Source of the DNA: Littorina saxatilis
Taxonomy: Eukaryota > Mollusca > Gastropoda > Littorinimorpha > Littorinidae
Length of the DNA stretch: 64,000 bases
Direction: 5' to 3'
NCBI RefSeq assembly: GCF_037325665.1
Contig: NC_090245.1
Location: 54,128,710 to 54,192,709 of the forward strand
The notes below the pieces were generated by a model. That model made no database searches, was not told where the DNA came from, and saw nothing but the letters and a program-made list of their open reading frames with translations. The position numbers and the translations under genes are program-made. Positions 26,101 to 35,319 of the stretch are shown here, in pieces; within the stretch, counting starts at the first letter, position 1; each line of letters opens with the position of its first letter.

Positions 26101-28536
26101 CTACAACACTACCTCTATCACCACGTGTCCAAGATCATACGGCTTTAAAGAAACTAAAAAGCCGTAAGCGGGGTAGGTGGGAGGGCATAAACTATGTGAT
26201 TCGGGTAAGTATATTAATCAAATGAAAATTTACTTTTAAAATTTTCGATTAAATTACATATTCTTTAAAAAGCAAACAAAAAAAGCTGCCTTCTGGCGAA
26301 AAAAACACCTGTAAGTCTACCTTTACTTTTTTCCCATATATACATGTATGGGTGTTTTTCAAAAATGTACGAAAAACGTGTCTTTGATTTTTAAATTAAT
26401 TCAGAAAGAAACATGTCCTATCTATCTTAGTATAATACATTTTTTTTTTTACAAAAATGAATAGACAACAACATGAACATTCATTAAAGTACATTCTTGA
26501 CACTTGAAAGTTAGTTTTGCATGGTTTAAACATGTAGGGGTATCTAAAAATGCCTGTCTTTTTGAAGGCACTCAAAACTTCCACCACCTCTACAAAGAAG
26601 AAAAAAAAATTGTAGACCATTAAAAAAAATATCCAAAAAATTGCTTACGGGAGCACCTTTGGATAATTGCAACAGATTTTGATTGTAAGGTTGACCCAGA
26701 CTCTGAATGTGGACTTAAACTCTCAAAAATGAGTGTCTGTCACTTTTTTGTCAGTGGTGTTACCAGAACAGTTAAACAGACCTAAACAATGAGTACTCCA
26801 GTTTTTTTTTAAACCATTTTGGGCCTGTAGTTATCCCCCATCCTTCAGCAGCTTCCTGCAGCGGGAACAGCTAAGCAAGTTTGATCGCTTGTGTATGGTG
26901 GACCCGACAAGTGTAGAAAGGTAAGATGTGTTTTTTTAACGAATCAGTTGTGTTACTGTGTGTCTCTGGCGATCTGAAGGAATTTACATTCTTCTGTTAC
27001 TTTTTGATTGTTTCATATAAGGATCAAAACTACTGGGACACGTGTTTGTTCAGAACGCATGGCCTGGGGAGTGATCATTATTTTCTCAAATAAATTCTAT
27101 CAGTCGTGTTACTTTCAGTCGTGTTACCTTGTGCCTGGTAACACTACTGACGAAGAGGTAACACGACTGATCTTAGATTCTTTCCTGGTTTTATTTTCAT
27201 TCTTCTGCCTGCCACATACTTCTTTTGCGTGTATAATTGTTGATTATACGTGTGTCCCTGTGGGGATGCAGAGAGAGAGAGTGAAAGAGGTTGGGGTTGG
27301 TGTGTAGGGGTGTGCCAGAGAGAGAATGCAAGACTTTTTACGGGATCATTTCTTATAAAAAGACAACTCTGTTATGATTATCAAATATTACTGTTTTTCG
27401 GGTAATCTTATGTCATTTTTGTTTGTTTGTTTGTTTGCCGCTTAACGCCCAGCCGACCACGAAGGGCCATATCAGGGCGGTGCTGCTTTGACATTTAACG
27501 TGCGCCACACACAAGACAGAAGTCGCAGCACCCCAGGCTTCATGTCTCACCCAGTCACATTATTCTGACACCGGACCAACCAGTCCTAGCACTAACCCCA
27601 TAATGCCAGACGCCAGGCGGAGCAGCCACTAGATTGCCAATTTTAAAGTCTTAGGTATGACCCGGCCGGGGTTCGAACCCACGACCTCCCGATCACGGGG
27701 CGGACGCCTTACCACTAGGCCAACCGTGCCGGTATCTTATGTCATGGCTCTTTCTGCTGCGGATATACCCAATGCACAAACGTATCCTGCTGTTGTGAGA
27801 GCAGATGGTGATTGTCTACAAGCATGTGGCAGTGTCCACGCTTTTGGCCATGATCAGCGACCAGCAGACCTTAGAGCCCGCATTGTCCATGAACTCGCGT
27901 GTCATTCTGAATACTATTATACATTGTTTGTGGGCGCCCAGTCATATGGGCATACAAGGCAACGAAGCTGCTGACAAGGCAGCAAAGGATTCTCCGGAGA
28001 TGGCGGTTCCACCTCTTCCTGAGCAATTTGTTTTTTCACCGACCTTCGTCGGAAGACCCTTTTTTACAGTTTAAAACTCTGGCAAGACCGTTGGTCCACC
28101 TGCAAGGAAAATAAACTGTATAAGATACACCCTGAGCTATAAAAGCCCTTTCCTTTGTTGGCTGCAAGTAGAAAAGACGAAAGTGTTCTGGCTAGGCTAC
28201 ACACTGGTCACACTTATTTAACGCATGTCCATCTGATTAAAAGAGAAAAGGCACCATGGTGCCACGCCTGTGATAATAGTTTTTCTGTGAGCCATTTTCT
28301 CACGGAGTGCGCTGATCTGTATGATCTACGAGTGAAGTATTTTGACACTTCTAGCTTCAAACATATTTTTTACAAAGGTCTGAGCTCTGCAGCTCTCTTT
28401 GGATTTTTAAAGGAGTCCTTGACACGTAGGGTTTCTTGACACGTAGGGTTTCGATATAGCTGTTAAAGTTACCTTCGGGTGACGTTCCTAATTGGCTCAC
28501 GTAAGTGTAGCCTATGCGATCGTAACTTTGTCTGTC

Positions 28537-28589
<53 letters not shown>

Positions 28590-29327
28590 GTATGTCTGTG
28601 GTAGAAACTTTAACATTTCGTCATTTGAAGACGTCACATTATGGCGTAAGAGGGTTAGACGTCACGCGAAGGAATTACTGAAAGTCTCGGTCATTTTGGC
28701 TCATTATTTTGAGCGGGCCGAGACTAGTTGGAAGGCACTATGGCGGAAAAGAGAGTTATCTTTTCATGTCTTGGCGTCTCATAAATCTTATTAGCGCATG
28801 CACGTAGTCTCGACCAGCGCGTGGTGTGCTTCTTTCTGAGTACTTTACGTCACAAATTGTACTTTACGTACTTGATGATGACGCAAGTTAATTGTATGTG
28901 TTCTATTTCGTTGACTGAGCACGGCCGGGACCAGTTGGCGTGAGCGCTGGGATTTCGAGTTTCATTCGACATGTCAATGCATCGCAGTATGAAATAATAC
29001 AGGTAGGAGGTTAGTCGATATCGACCAAAGTCGATAAGTGCATTCTTCACTATGGTATTGAGTCTGATTTCGTTGTCCATCTTCAATCAAAAAGCACTCT
29101 TCTTACAAAAAAACAACAACTTCGTTGCGAGCTACGGCGAAGCTTCGCATGTCAAAACTTGAGAAGCGATGTTGGGGTCAAAGTACCACGCCGTAGCTGC
29201 GGGTTTTTGGTATTAAGACTTTGTGAAGCTTCGTGTAGTCGACTACGGGCTCAATTAAGGACAGGCTTAAGTAGGCTAGATCTAGATCTAGTGTCTCGCT
29301 TTCTTGCACAGTGTCACCTATGCTTAC

Positions 29328-29358
<31 letters not shown>

Positions 29359-32300
29359 CGGAGTGATTGAGTTTGTGTTACTGTTTGTCGATTTCTTATG
29401 TGAGCCTTGAAGGCTTCGCCTCTTGTTTTGTTTAGTAAAATTGGTTTATTCTAAATATTTGTAATGTTAAACTTGTGGGGTCCTGATTTGGCCTATATGG
29501 TCCGCTGGACCCAAAAAGCAACAACCGTAACTAACTAACTAACTATTCTGAATACTACTTGAAAGAGAAAACCTGAGGAAATGCTTCGAGACCAGCAAAT
29601 AACGCAGAGGACACATCATCAAGAGCTTTGCAATGTATTCTGACGAATACCTTCCTGGAATGTCCCTGGACGAGAACACCGTAAAACGAATATAGGAAGC
29701 GGAAGTGATGAAGATAATAAAGCAAAAAACATTCATGGGTATATATGGACGTCTGCACGTGTTGACATGAACATGACGCACTGGATCCCAAACCACTTCA
29801 CACCAGGTCTACCATATTCACCAACTGCTGACTGCACTCCTAATCAAGTTCCTGAGTAGTTGAATGTGCTAGAGTCCAGCTAGGTCACTGTACTGTTCGT
29901 GCCAGAACGTTGGGGATTCCACTGCTGATCTGTTTTAGAACGTTTTATTGTTTGTCGAAACATCTAAAGGCAATTTGGTGTTAGTGGTGTTACCATGCCT
30001 GTAATGTTACTGTTTAAACAAGAAGAGCAAACGCTCGATCGAGTCACTTTCGCAGTTCTGAATATTATATGAGGCATCAGATGGACAGGAAGAAATTGCT
30101 ATTCACAACACAATGAGTCACGTTCACATAAAATTTGAGCCCGGTCACTTTTATAGTTTCCGAGAAAAGCCCAACGTTAAGTTGTGTGTTGCCGAACAGA
30201 AAAGGCTAGTTATCTCCCTTGTTTTTCTGATAACGTTCGTAAAAGGCTACAGATGTAAATACTTTGATGTAAAGAATAATCCTACAAAGTTTCAATCACA
30301 TCCGATGAACTTTGTCAAAGATATAAAATGTCTAATTTTTCCTTTGACGCTGACCTGTGACCTTGAAAAAGGTCAAAGGTCAACGAAACCATCGTTAAAG
30401 TGTAGAGGTCATTGGAGGTCACGACTAAACAAAATATGAGCCCGATCGCTTTGATAGTTTCCGAGAAAAGTCCAACGTTAAGGTGGTGTCTACGGACGGC
30501 CGGCCGGACAGCCGGCCGGACGGCCGGCCGGACAGACTAACACTGACCGATTACATAGAGTCACTTTTTCTCAAGTGACTCAAAAACTGTGCAGCTTTGG
30601 TTGTTTTAAAGATTGTTTATGCTTTGTCTTCGCCGTTTGAGGAAAAGAATTGTATTTCTGTCAAACAGTAAGTAAACACTGCTGATCGTTTTTGTACGTG
30701 TAACTTCTGTCGAAACCAGCCAAGGCAATTTGGTCTCAGTGCTGTTACCATCTGTCAGTAATGTTGCTGTTAGAATCAATAATGTTACAGTGCAAAATGT
30801 TTGCAGTACATTTCTGTAATAATGCTGAAAATAAATAAGATTTTGTTCTTTCCTTGAATCATATAAAATTGCGATTTTGCTAGGCCTGTGCAAATTCACG
30901 GCGCGATCATTACAGTTTATTTTGTGACAAGTTTGCATTGTTTTGGTCAAATTGTGGAGTTAGGCTTAAAAGGTGGAAATAAAGTAAAAATGTCTTACTA
31001 TAAGCAAATTAGTTTTTTCCATTTAATTAACTTTACGTTTAAAGTTAAAATCAGTTCATAAATCAAAGTTAGCTGAGGATGGCCAGTTGTGTTATGAGAC
31101 GTCAGTCATGTTACTCAGTCGTGTTACTCACATGTCATTGGTGTTACTGAGGCTTCTGAATGCAAAATTTCCAGGAAGATATAATTCTTTTCAGTCTGTA
31201 TATCTTTTGCTCAATGCTCTCATAATACTTGATTCGAGAAAATACAATTGCAAGAAATGTACAAGTTTCAAGCTGCTGGCAATGTTTGACATTTTTCAAA
31301 AATAATTTTTATTCATTTGAGTGACAATTTCTTTAATTTGTATCGCTTTCTTTCACTTTAAGGTATATATTTTTCTTCAGAAAGTGAAAAGTGTATTGTT
31401 TTTGTCATACTGGAGGCAAACTAGTCATCTGTCAACATTTCTTTGAAACTAAAAAAAAATTAAAGAAAGAGTAACACGACTGACCACTGCAACAAAATAT
31501 TTTTTGTTTATTTATTTTTTTGGCAAAACCATTCTTTATTAAGAGTACATATCTTATGTTAACATGGCACTGGCTGTGCTGAATAATGTCAACGCATTTG
31601 TTAAGAGTTTGGAATAAATTCACTTTTAACCATTCACTAGTCTCATTTTTCGTTCTTTTTTGAAAAACACCCGTATGTGTGTGTGTGTGTGTGTGTGTTT
31701 TCATGGGGTGTGAACTTTTTGTTTTATATTTTTAGGCCCAAAAAAAAGTCTGTTTACAGTAACATAGACCAAAAAAAAAGGGTCGGTAGGTCGGGATTTT
31801 TTTTTCCTCCGAAAAACCATATTTTTAAGTTATTTTGCCAAAAAACAGACCCCCCCCCCCCCCCCCCACACCAAATGCCAAAAAAAAAGTCTAGGGTCGC
31901 GCGAAAAAATAGGGTCGGTCGGGATACCGTAAACAGACTTTTTTGGGGGGGGCCTTATATATATCTTTTGATCTGTATTTTTAAGTGATAAAAAAATCAA
32001 ACAGAAAATCATACCAATGTCAGTATTTGACTTTGAGACTTAATTTAATCATTAATAATAATACTAATACCACAAAAGAATATAATGCTTAAAAAAATGA
32101 ACGTGTCCTGATTAAACACTGAAAGGTAGCATTACAGCAGATGGGGGAGGAGGTTGGCGGTGGACGATGGGGCAGGCTATTATATGAGATTGAGAAAGAG
32201 ACAATACATTCTTCTTTGTTCTATTGAGAAAAAAACCCTGAAAAAAAGCCAATGGGATTGGGAGTAAATCAGTATTACAAAACTGAATCAGGTATAATTT

Positions 32301-32873
32301 TCACTTTCACTAGTTTCGGTCTTTCAAATATCAGTTCGAGCTGCCTATAGCATCTAGTTGCAACTGTGATATCATTTTTCCACACATCTTTCAACCTAAT
32401 TCTGCAAAAAAATACTGGCAATTGCATTCGTTTGAATCTAGATCAAGTCCTTTTTGCTTTGTTTGAAACTCATCACACACAACTGAGAAGCTTGTCATGA
32501 TCGAAGTGATGAAGTTAATCTAGTAATCAGCTACGCTTTACCGCAGAAGCAGCGGAACCACAAAGACTGAACAAAAAGAGCTGCAGCACAGCGCACAGCG
32601 CCTGACAGCGCTAACAGAGCTCTGTGTTCCAAGCAGAGATCTGTAGCAAACCCAGATCACTGCAAAAAAGACTGATGATGGCGCGGCAAAGCCGAAAAGC
32701 GATCGTCTGCTTCAGCTTTATCGCTGTACGCGCTGCATGGCTCTTGCGCAACAACATTAGGGCCAGAAAACATCAAAATTAATGAATTGAAGCAGATGAT
32801 CGCCAACATTCATTCACGGCACAATCAATTTTTTTTAACAACGGTTTACCTCATAGTATTTTTGGTCCGCCAT
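17179..32873 (-). CDS. CDYL: Chromodomain Y-like protein (chromodomain plus crotonase domain), eight coding exons
   Basis: Coding exons in order: 32873-32850, 24836-23714, 23161-22926, 21108-20878, 19532-19369, 19006-18796, 18362-18219, 17340-17179; all phases agree and total 764 codons plus TGA. Residues 1-8 are MADQKYYE, chosen because exon 2 opens mid-chromodomain in phase 0 and this exon supplies the missing 'YE' before a GTAAAC donor. The chromodomain (about 6-60) has cage positions Y7, W28 and F31; human CDYL has Tyr at the third. Residues 65-380 are Lys/Ser-rich with an acidic patch (SDSESDDDD), as in a nuclear chromatin linker. The crotonase domain (about 505-764) contains SGIDLHFL and SQTPEACSS (E648). 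Vertebrate CDYL binds methylated H3K9/H3K27, recruits corepressors and acts on crotonyl-CoA. The exon-4 acceptor is the unusual AAG. Intron 1 is 8 kb and full of transposons. The gene faces ECI2 across 69 bp. Confidence 0.88.
19667..20626. mobile_element. hAT-like MITE in a CDYL intron, 6-bp target duplication
   Basis: Inverted ends CAGACCTGGGAACCC and GGGTTCCCAGGTCTG are flanked by AGTAGA on both sides (19661-19666, 20627-20632). It is 960 bp long, lies between CDYL exons 4 and 5, and contains a subterminal phrase (TACCGTATTTGACGG / AAATACCGTA) but no coding frame with a known domain. A short (GT)n tract sits near 20297. Confidence 0.7.
22190..22665 (-). mobile_element. piggyBac-like 5' end and N-terminal fragment
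   Basis: On the minus strand the sequence begins TTAA (22666-22669) then CACTTTCGCGACGGGAGG, followed by two near-repeats of CGGGAGGTGACTATATTAG, as in subterminal repeats. About 230 bases further in, the translation RALSREEILRMLDLEDP followed by an acidic Asp/Ser/Glu stretch resembles the acidic N terminus of piggyBac-derived transposases. The catalytic region and the other end were not found. It sits in the CDYL intron between exons 3 and 4 and abuts a LINE fragment. Confidence 0.45.
22670..22910 (+). mobile_element. 5'-truncated tail of an RNase H-bearing LINE
   Basis: Plus-strand translation gives CGSEEQTPEHILQTC, then PHLETARQHYWPENTSL, and ends DFMAATDFRI before TAA at 22877-22879. This matches the terminal zinc finger of the full-length LINE at 40503-44660 (CACGQEDQTAEHILQRC, ending in FITSAGLIV). 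The same short 3' UTR with AGAAGAAG follows. It lies in a CDYL intron, in antisense orientation, only about 15 bp from an exon boundary. Confidence 0.7.
25450..25835. repeat. Dispersed repeat of unknown class in CDYL intron 1
   Basis: The piece begins with a GAATACCCGCTTCGCCGGG phrase that can fold on itself and ends in CACACAGACACACACA and a short (TA)n tract, the composition seen in other repeats here. I recognise the style but cannot find its boundaries or assign a family. Confidence 0.3.
25886..26258. mobile_element. Short DIRS-related fossil made of two inverted arms
   Basis: The arms, about 25886-25952 and 26199-26258, are inverted copies (TCGAAAATTTTAAAAGTAAA and a TAATATACTTACCCGAATCA type word). 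The same arm design, with CCCTCCCA-type flanking sequence, occurs at 7895-7980 and near 671-730 in the DIRS fossils. It appears to be a short terminal piece or derivative of that family, and it is broken. No coding sequence is seen. Confidence 0.45.
26869..26928 (+). pseudogene. Isolated exon-like piece, possibly of the enclosing transposon
   Basis: Between a possible acceptor (TTCAG near 26850 or TGCAG ending near 26860) and a consensus donor (AAAG then GTAAGA) lies an open frame reading REQLSKFDRLCMVDPTSVER. No other exon in compatible phase was found on the plus strand. Because it sits inside the 26350-31672 transposon, a remnant transposase exon is more likely than a host gene nested in CDYL intron 1. 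I do not recognise the family. Confidence 0.25.
27417..27733 (-). mobile_element. tRNA-derived SINE with (GTTT)n tail
   Basis: On the minus strand it begins ACCGGCACGGTTGGCCTAG with an A-box-like TGGCCTAGTGGTAAGG and a perfect B-box GGTTCGAACCC about 40 bases later, i.e. a pol III promoter from a tRNA. It ends in GGCAAACAAACAAACAAAC. A perfect 12-bp target duplication ATCTTATGTCAT lies at 27405-27416 and 27734-27745. It was inserted into a LINE fragment. It is not a functional tRNA: the sequence does not close into an acceptor stem. Confidence 0.9.
27746..29545 (+). mobile_element. Degenerate RNase H-bearing LINE 3' part, interrupted
   Basis: Frames encode RNase H remnants (WAPSHMGIQGNEAADKAAKD, near 27935) and then a zinc-finger tail (RLHTGHTYLTHVHL, then CHACDNSFSVSHFLTEC, near 28300). 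After an insertion at 28494-29427, the 3' UTR resumes (CTATATGGTCCGCTGGACCC) and ends in (CTAA)n at about 29526-29545. This places it in the I/Jockey-like group. Several frame breaks separate the domains, so it is dead. Confidence 0.65.
28494..29427 (-). mobile_element. Hairpin-ended non-autonomous element, family C, long version
   Basis: Minus orientation: begins ACAAGAGGCGAAGCCTTCAA (hairpin AGGC-GAA-GCCT), then subterminal GGCTCACATAAG; ends CTTACGTGAGCC. It contains two (GT)n tracts and a TCTAGATCTAGATCTA-type palindrome. Compared with the copy at 34912-35388 it has about 500 extra bases in the middle (roughly 28735-29260), so either this copy gained an insertion or the other lost a segment. 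Confidence 0.55.
30016..30586 (+). mobile_element. Hairpin-ended non-autonomous element, family B
   Basis: Begins ACAAGAAGAGCAAACGCTC (hairpin GAGC-AAAC-GCTC) then GAGTCACTT; ends with hairpin arms GAGTCACTT and AAGTGACTC followed by AAAAA. A tandem GGCCGGAC-type array precedes the 3' end. It contains a perfect DR1 nuclear-receptor site, AGGTCAAAGGTCA, at 30370-30382. It is nearly identical to 61557-62115, apart from a 12-bp array length change and about one substitution, so the two copies are young. Confidence 0.65.
31735..31954. mobile_element. PIF/Harbinger-like MITE, 220 bp
   Basis: Ends GGCCCAAAAAAAAGTCTG and its inverted counterpart ending GGGGGGCC are flanked by TTA on both sides (31732-31734, 31955-31957), the 3-bp duplication typical of PIF/Harbinger. 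Internal GGGTCGGTAGGTCGGG words recur in the element at 61482-62286. Located in CDYL intron 1 near the shared promoter. Confidence 0.6.
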
Positions 32874-32942
32874 TGCGACGAGAAAACAGGGGACACAACT
32901 CGCCGAAACGAAACTTCCGGTAAGCTTACTGCATTGCCAGAG
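32874..32942. promoter_or_regulatory. Shared bidirectional promoter core between CDYL and ECI2
   Basis: Only 69 bp separate the CDYL ATG (minus, 32873) from the ECI2 ATG (plus, 32943). The interval has no TATA box. It carries a consensus ETS site ACTTCCGG at 32913-32920, and CCGCCATT at 32867-32874, a YY1-type word, overlaps the CDYL start codon. ETS plus YY1 motifs without TATA are typical of bidirectional housekeeping promoters. A GTAAGC that could act as a 5' UTR splice donor follows the ETS site. Transcription start sites are unknown; the two 5' UTRs must be very short or overlap in antisense. Confidence 0.6.
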
Positions 32943-33430
32943 ATGTCTACCTTGGCTAAACTTTTCCGTTTTTCTGCATCTTTGAGCAGGTGGGTGTGTC
33001 GCTTGTTTGACTGAAATGTTCTGTTAAGTACATTAACGTAGTTATCGCAATTTTTACAATTCTGACGGATCATATAATTTGACAATACACAGTTTTGTTG
33101 CAAAAACATAAAAGAGCGTCTGCTACAGAAGGTTATTTGGAACATGGACTTTGGACACATGTATGTCTGTAGTGGTGAACTGGTCAGCAAAACTCTTCTT
33201 GTAGCAAAACTTGAAGTGCTGAAATTTTGATACCTTGAATGGGCTTCCCTATGATGCAATACAAGCTAACTAAAAAGTAGTATTAAAGACACATGAGAAG
33301 TATGCAGTATTAGTGTATAACTTTTATACCTTCTCAAAGTGTTGCCTGCAAGTTCGTACAACTGTTAAGCCGTTAACTGAGGTTAAGCCATCACAAGGTA
33401 GAAGGCATTTCATGTTGTCTAGCCATAGGC

Positions 33431-33477
<47 letters not shown>

Positions 33478-35216
33478 GACTGGACTGGATATCATTATAT
33501 GGACATGCATGCAGAAGCTCATTTTGATTTTAGTCCACAGATAAACATTTGTAAGGCCTTCCCCCATTCTGCCAGCTTTACCATCCATTTTCCAACACAT
33601 TGTGCAGAGGAGTGTCCGCCCAGGTGTGCCGGTTTCACCAGGGAGCTGTCGACAGGATGCCAGCCCATGATGCAGAGTTCGATTCCGCAAAAGACCGTCT
33701 TGGCAAGCTGTCAGAAGAACCTGACAACACTGTCAAATTGCAGATTTATGCGCTTTTCAAGCAGGTAGACATGCACTTGTAAAGCGTATTGGACAAATTG
33801 TGTTTGCGTGTTAATATTTTTTTTGTATTTCACCCAAAAGCAGGGATTGTAGTGGTCTTGCAAAGGGATGAATGTCATGATGTAAAATCTGAATTTAAAA
33901 ACAAAGGAGGGTTACCGAGAACCAGAATGCTAACTTTTATTATAATTTGAAGAATGCAGGTTGGTTCAGTCTTAATAAAACTGGAGCATGGAAGCATAAT
34001 TATTGTGTATAGCATTACAAACAGCTTGCATTTTGCACTACAACTCCAAAGAGACAGGGATGGGATTGCATTTGGGGAGGATATCTTTCTAAAAATTTAG
34101 AAAGTTTATTCCATTTTGGTAGCATGGGAAATCATAAGAGTAGCAATTTAAAATCTGTCTGACAATATAGTTTTGTGGCACGAGTTATTTGTACCAGTTT
34201 TGATTTTGTTTGTTCGTTTCAGGCAACCAAGGGTAAGTGCGATGTGAAAAAACCTGGCGCTTTGGATTTTGTCGGCAAAGCCAAGTGGGACGCATGGAAC
34301 AAGCTGGGGGATATGTCACAGGTAAAACATGTATATATAGCACAAGTTTATATGTTCAGAATGTCAGTTAGTAACTCAGGTTTCAGTAAACTTGATTGTA
34401 AATGTTTGTAGAAATATTTGTTTTGTTGTTGTTTTCTTGAAAGTGAAGCTGAAAAATGAAAACTGTAATTGTACTTGTAGATTTGTATAACTATAAGAAG
34501 TGTTCCATGTGATTTTTTTTCTTGAAAGTAAAATAGAAGTACATGTTTGTCAAAACACAAACTGTGAGAGGTGAGATAAACTGAATAGAGGTGCCATGAC
34601 GCTGTTTAATCGTTCTTTTCCAATTAAGTCGGTGTAAAAAGTTGCAGGATATTAATGGAGTTTTGTTTCCAATGTAGGATGATGCCCAGAAAGCATACAT
34701 CGACCTGGTGAACAGTATGGCTGGGCCGGGGGGTTCAGACACCTCAGAGCCCGCAGGCGCTGACGAACGTTACCAGGGTTTGAAGATCACCACAGACAAG
34801 AAAGTCTTCCGCATCCAGCTCAACAGGCCTTCAAAGAAAAATGCCTTGACGTGGCAGGTGGGTCGCTAATGTTCTTTCTTTCTTTCTTTCTCCCTCTGAC
34901 TTGCTTGCTTTTTGGCTCACGTAAGTGTAGCCTATGCGATCGTAACTTTGTCTGTCTGTGCGTGCGTGCGTATGTGCGTGCATGCGTGTGTATGTCTGTG
35001 GTAGAAACTCTAACATTTGAAGACGTCACATTACATTGACGTCACATTATGACGTAAGAGGGTTAGACGTCACGCGAAGGAAGTACTGAAAGTCTCGGTC
35101 ATTATTATTTTGAGCGGGCCGAGACTAGTTGGCAGTCGTGTCCCTGTAAGTAGGCTACATGCAGACAGACAGATCTAGATCTAGTGTCTCGCTTTCTTGC
35201 ACAGTTTCACCTATGC

Positions 35217-35262
<46 letters not shown>

Positions 35263-35263
35263 T

Positions 35264-35319
<56 letters not shown>

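Larger units (their letters stand above)
26350..31672. mobile_element. Unclassified 5.3-kb DNA transposon with repeated subterminal motifs
   Basis: Inverted ends GGGTGTTTTTCAAAAATG (left) and the matching GAAAAACACCC (right, with a few mismatches further in), flanked by GTAT at 26346-26349 and 31673-31676. Inside both ends are scattered words AGTCGTGTTAC or the complement GTAACACGACTGA (about 27100, 27117, 27170, 31120, 31474) and GGTGTTAC (26757, 29984, 31139), resembling transposase-binding clusters. The interior holds a SINE, a LINE fragment and two hairpin-ended elements, so the original is older than those. No intact transposase is visible; the exon-like piece at 26869-26928 may be a relic of it. 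It occupies CDYL intron 1. Confidence 0.5.

Noticed and set aside
26396-26620. Alternative CDYL first exon ending in VE before GTGGTG on the minus strand
   Set aside because: Low-complexity Phe-rich peptide and a weak donor. The exon at 32873-32850 gives a better chromodomain start and donor.
27660-27733. Possible tRNA gene with perfect B box
   Set aside because: It has a SINE body, a (GTTT)n tail and a 12-bp target duplication, and the cloverleaf does not close.
30113-30439. 108-codon open frame, identical to one at 61654-61980
   Set aside because: Identity comes from two recent copies of a non-coding hairpin-ended repeat. There are no domain motifs and no codon bias.
32787-33259. Frames across the CDYL/ECI2 interval
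   Set aside because: They overlap the promoter and splice sites of both genes and have no family motifs.
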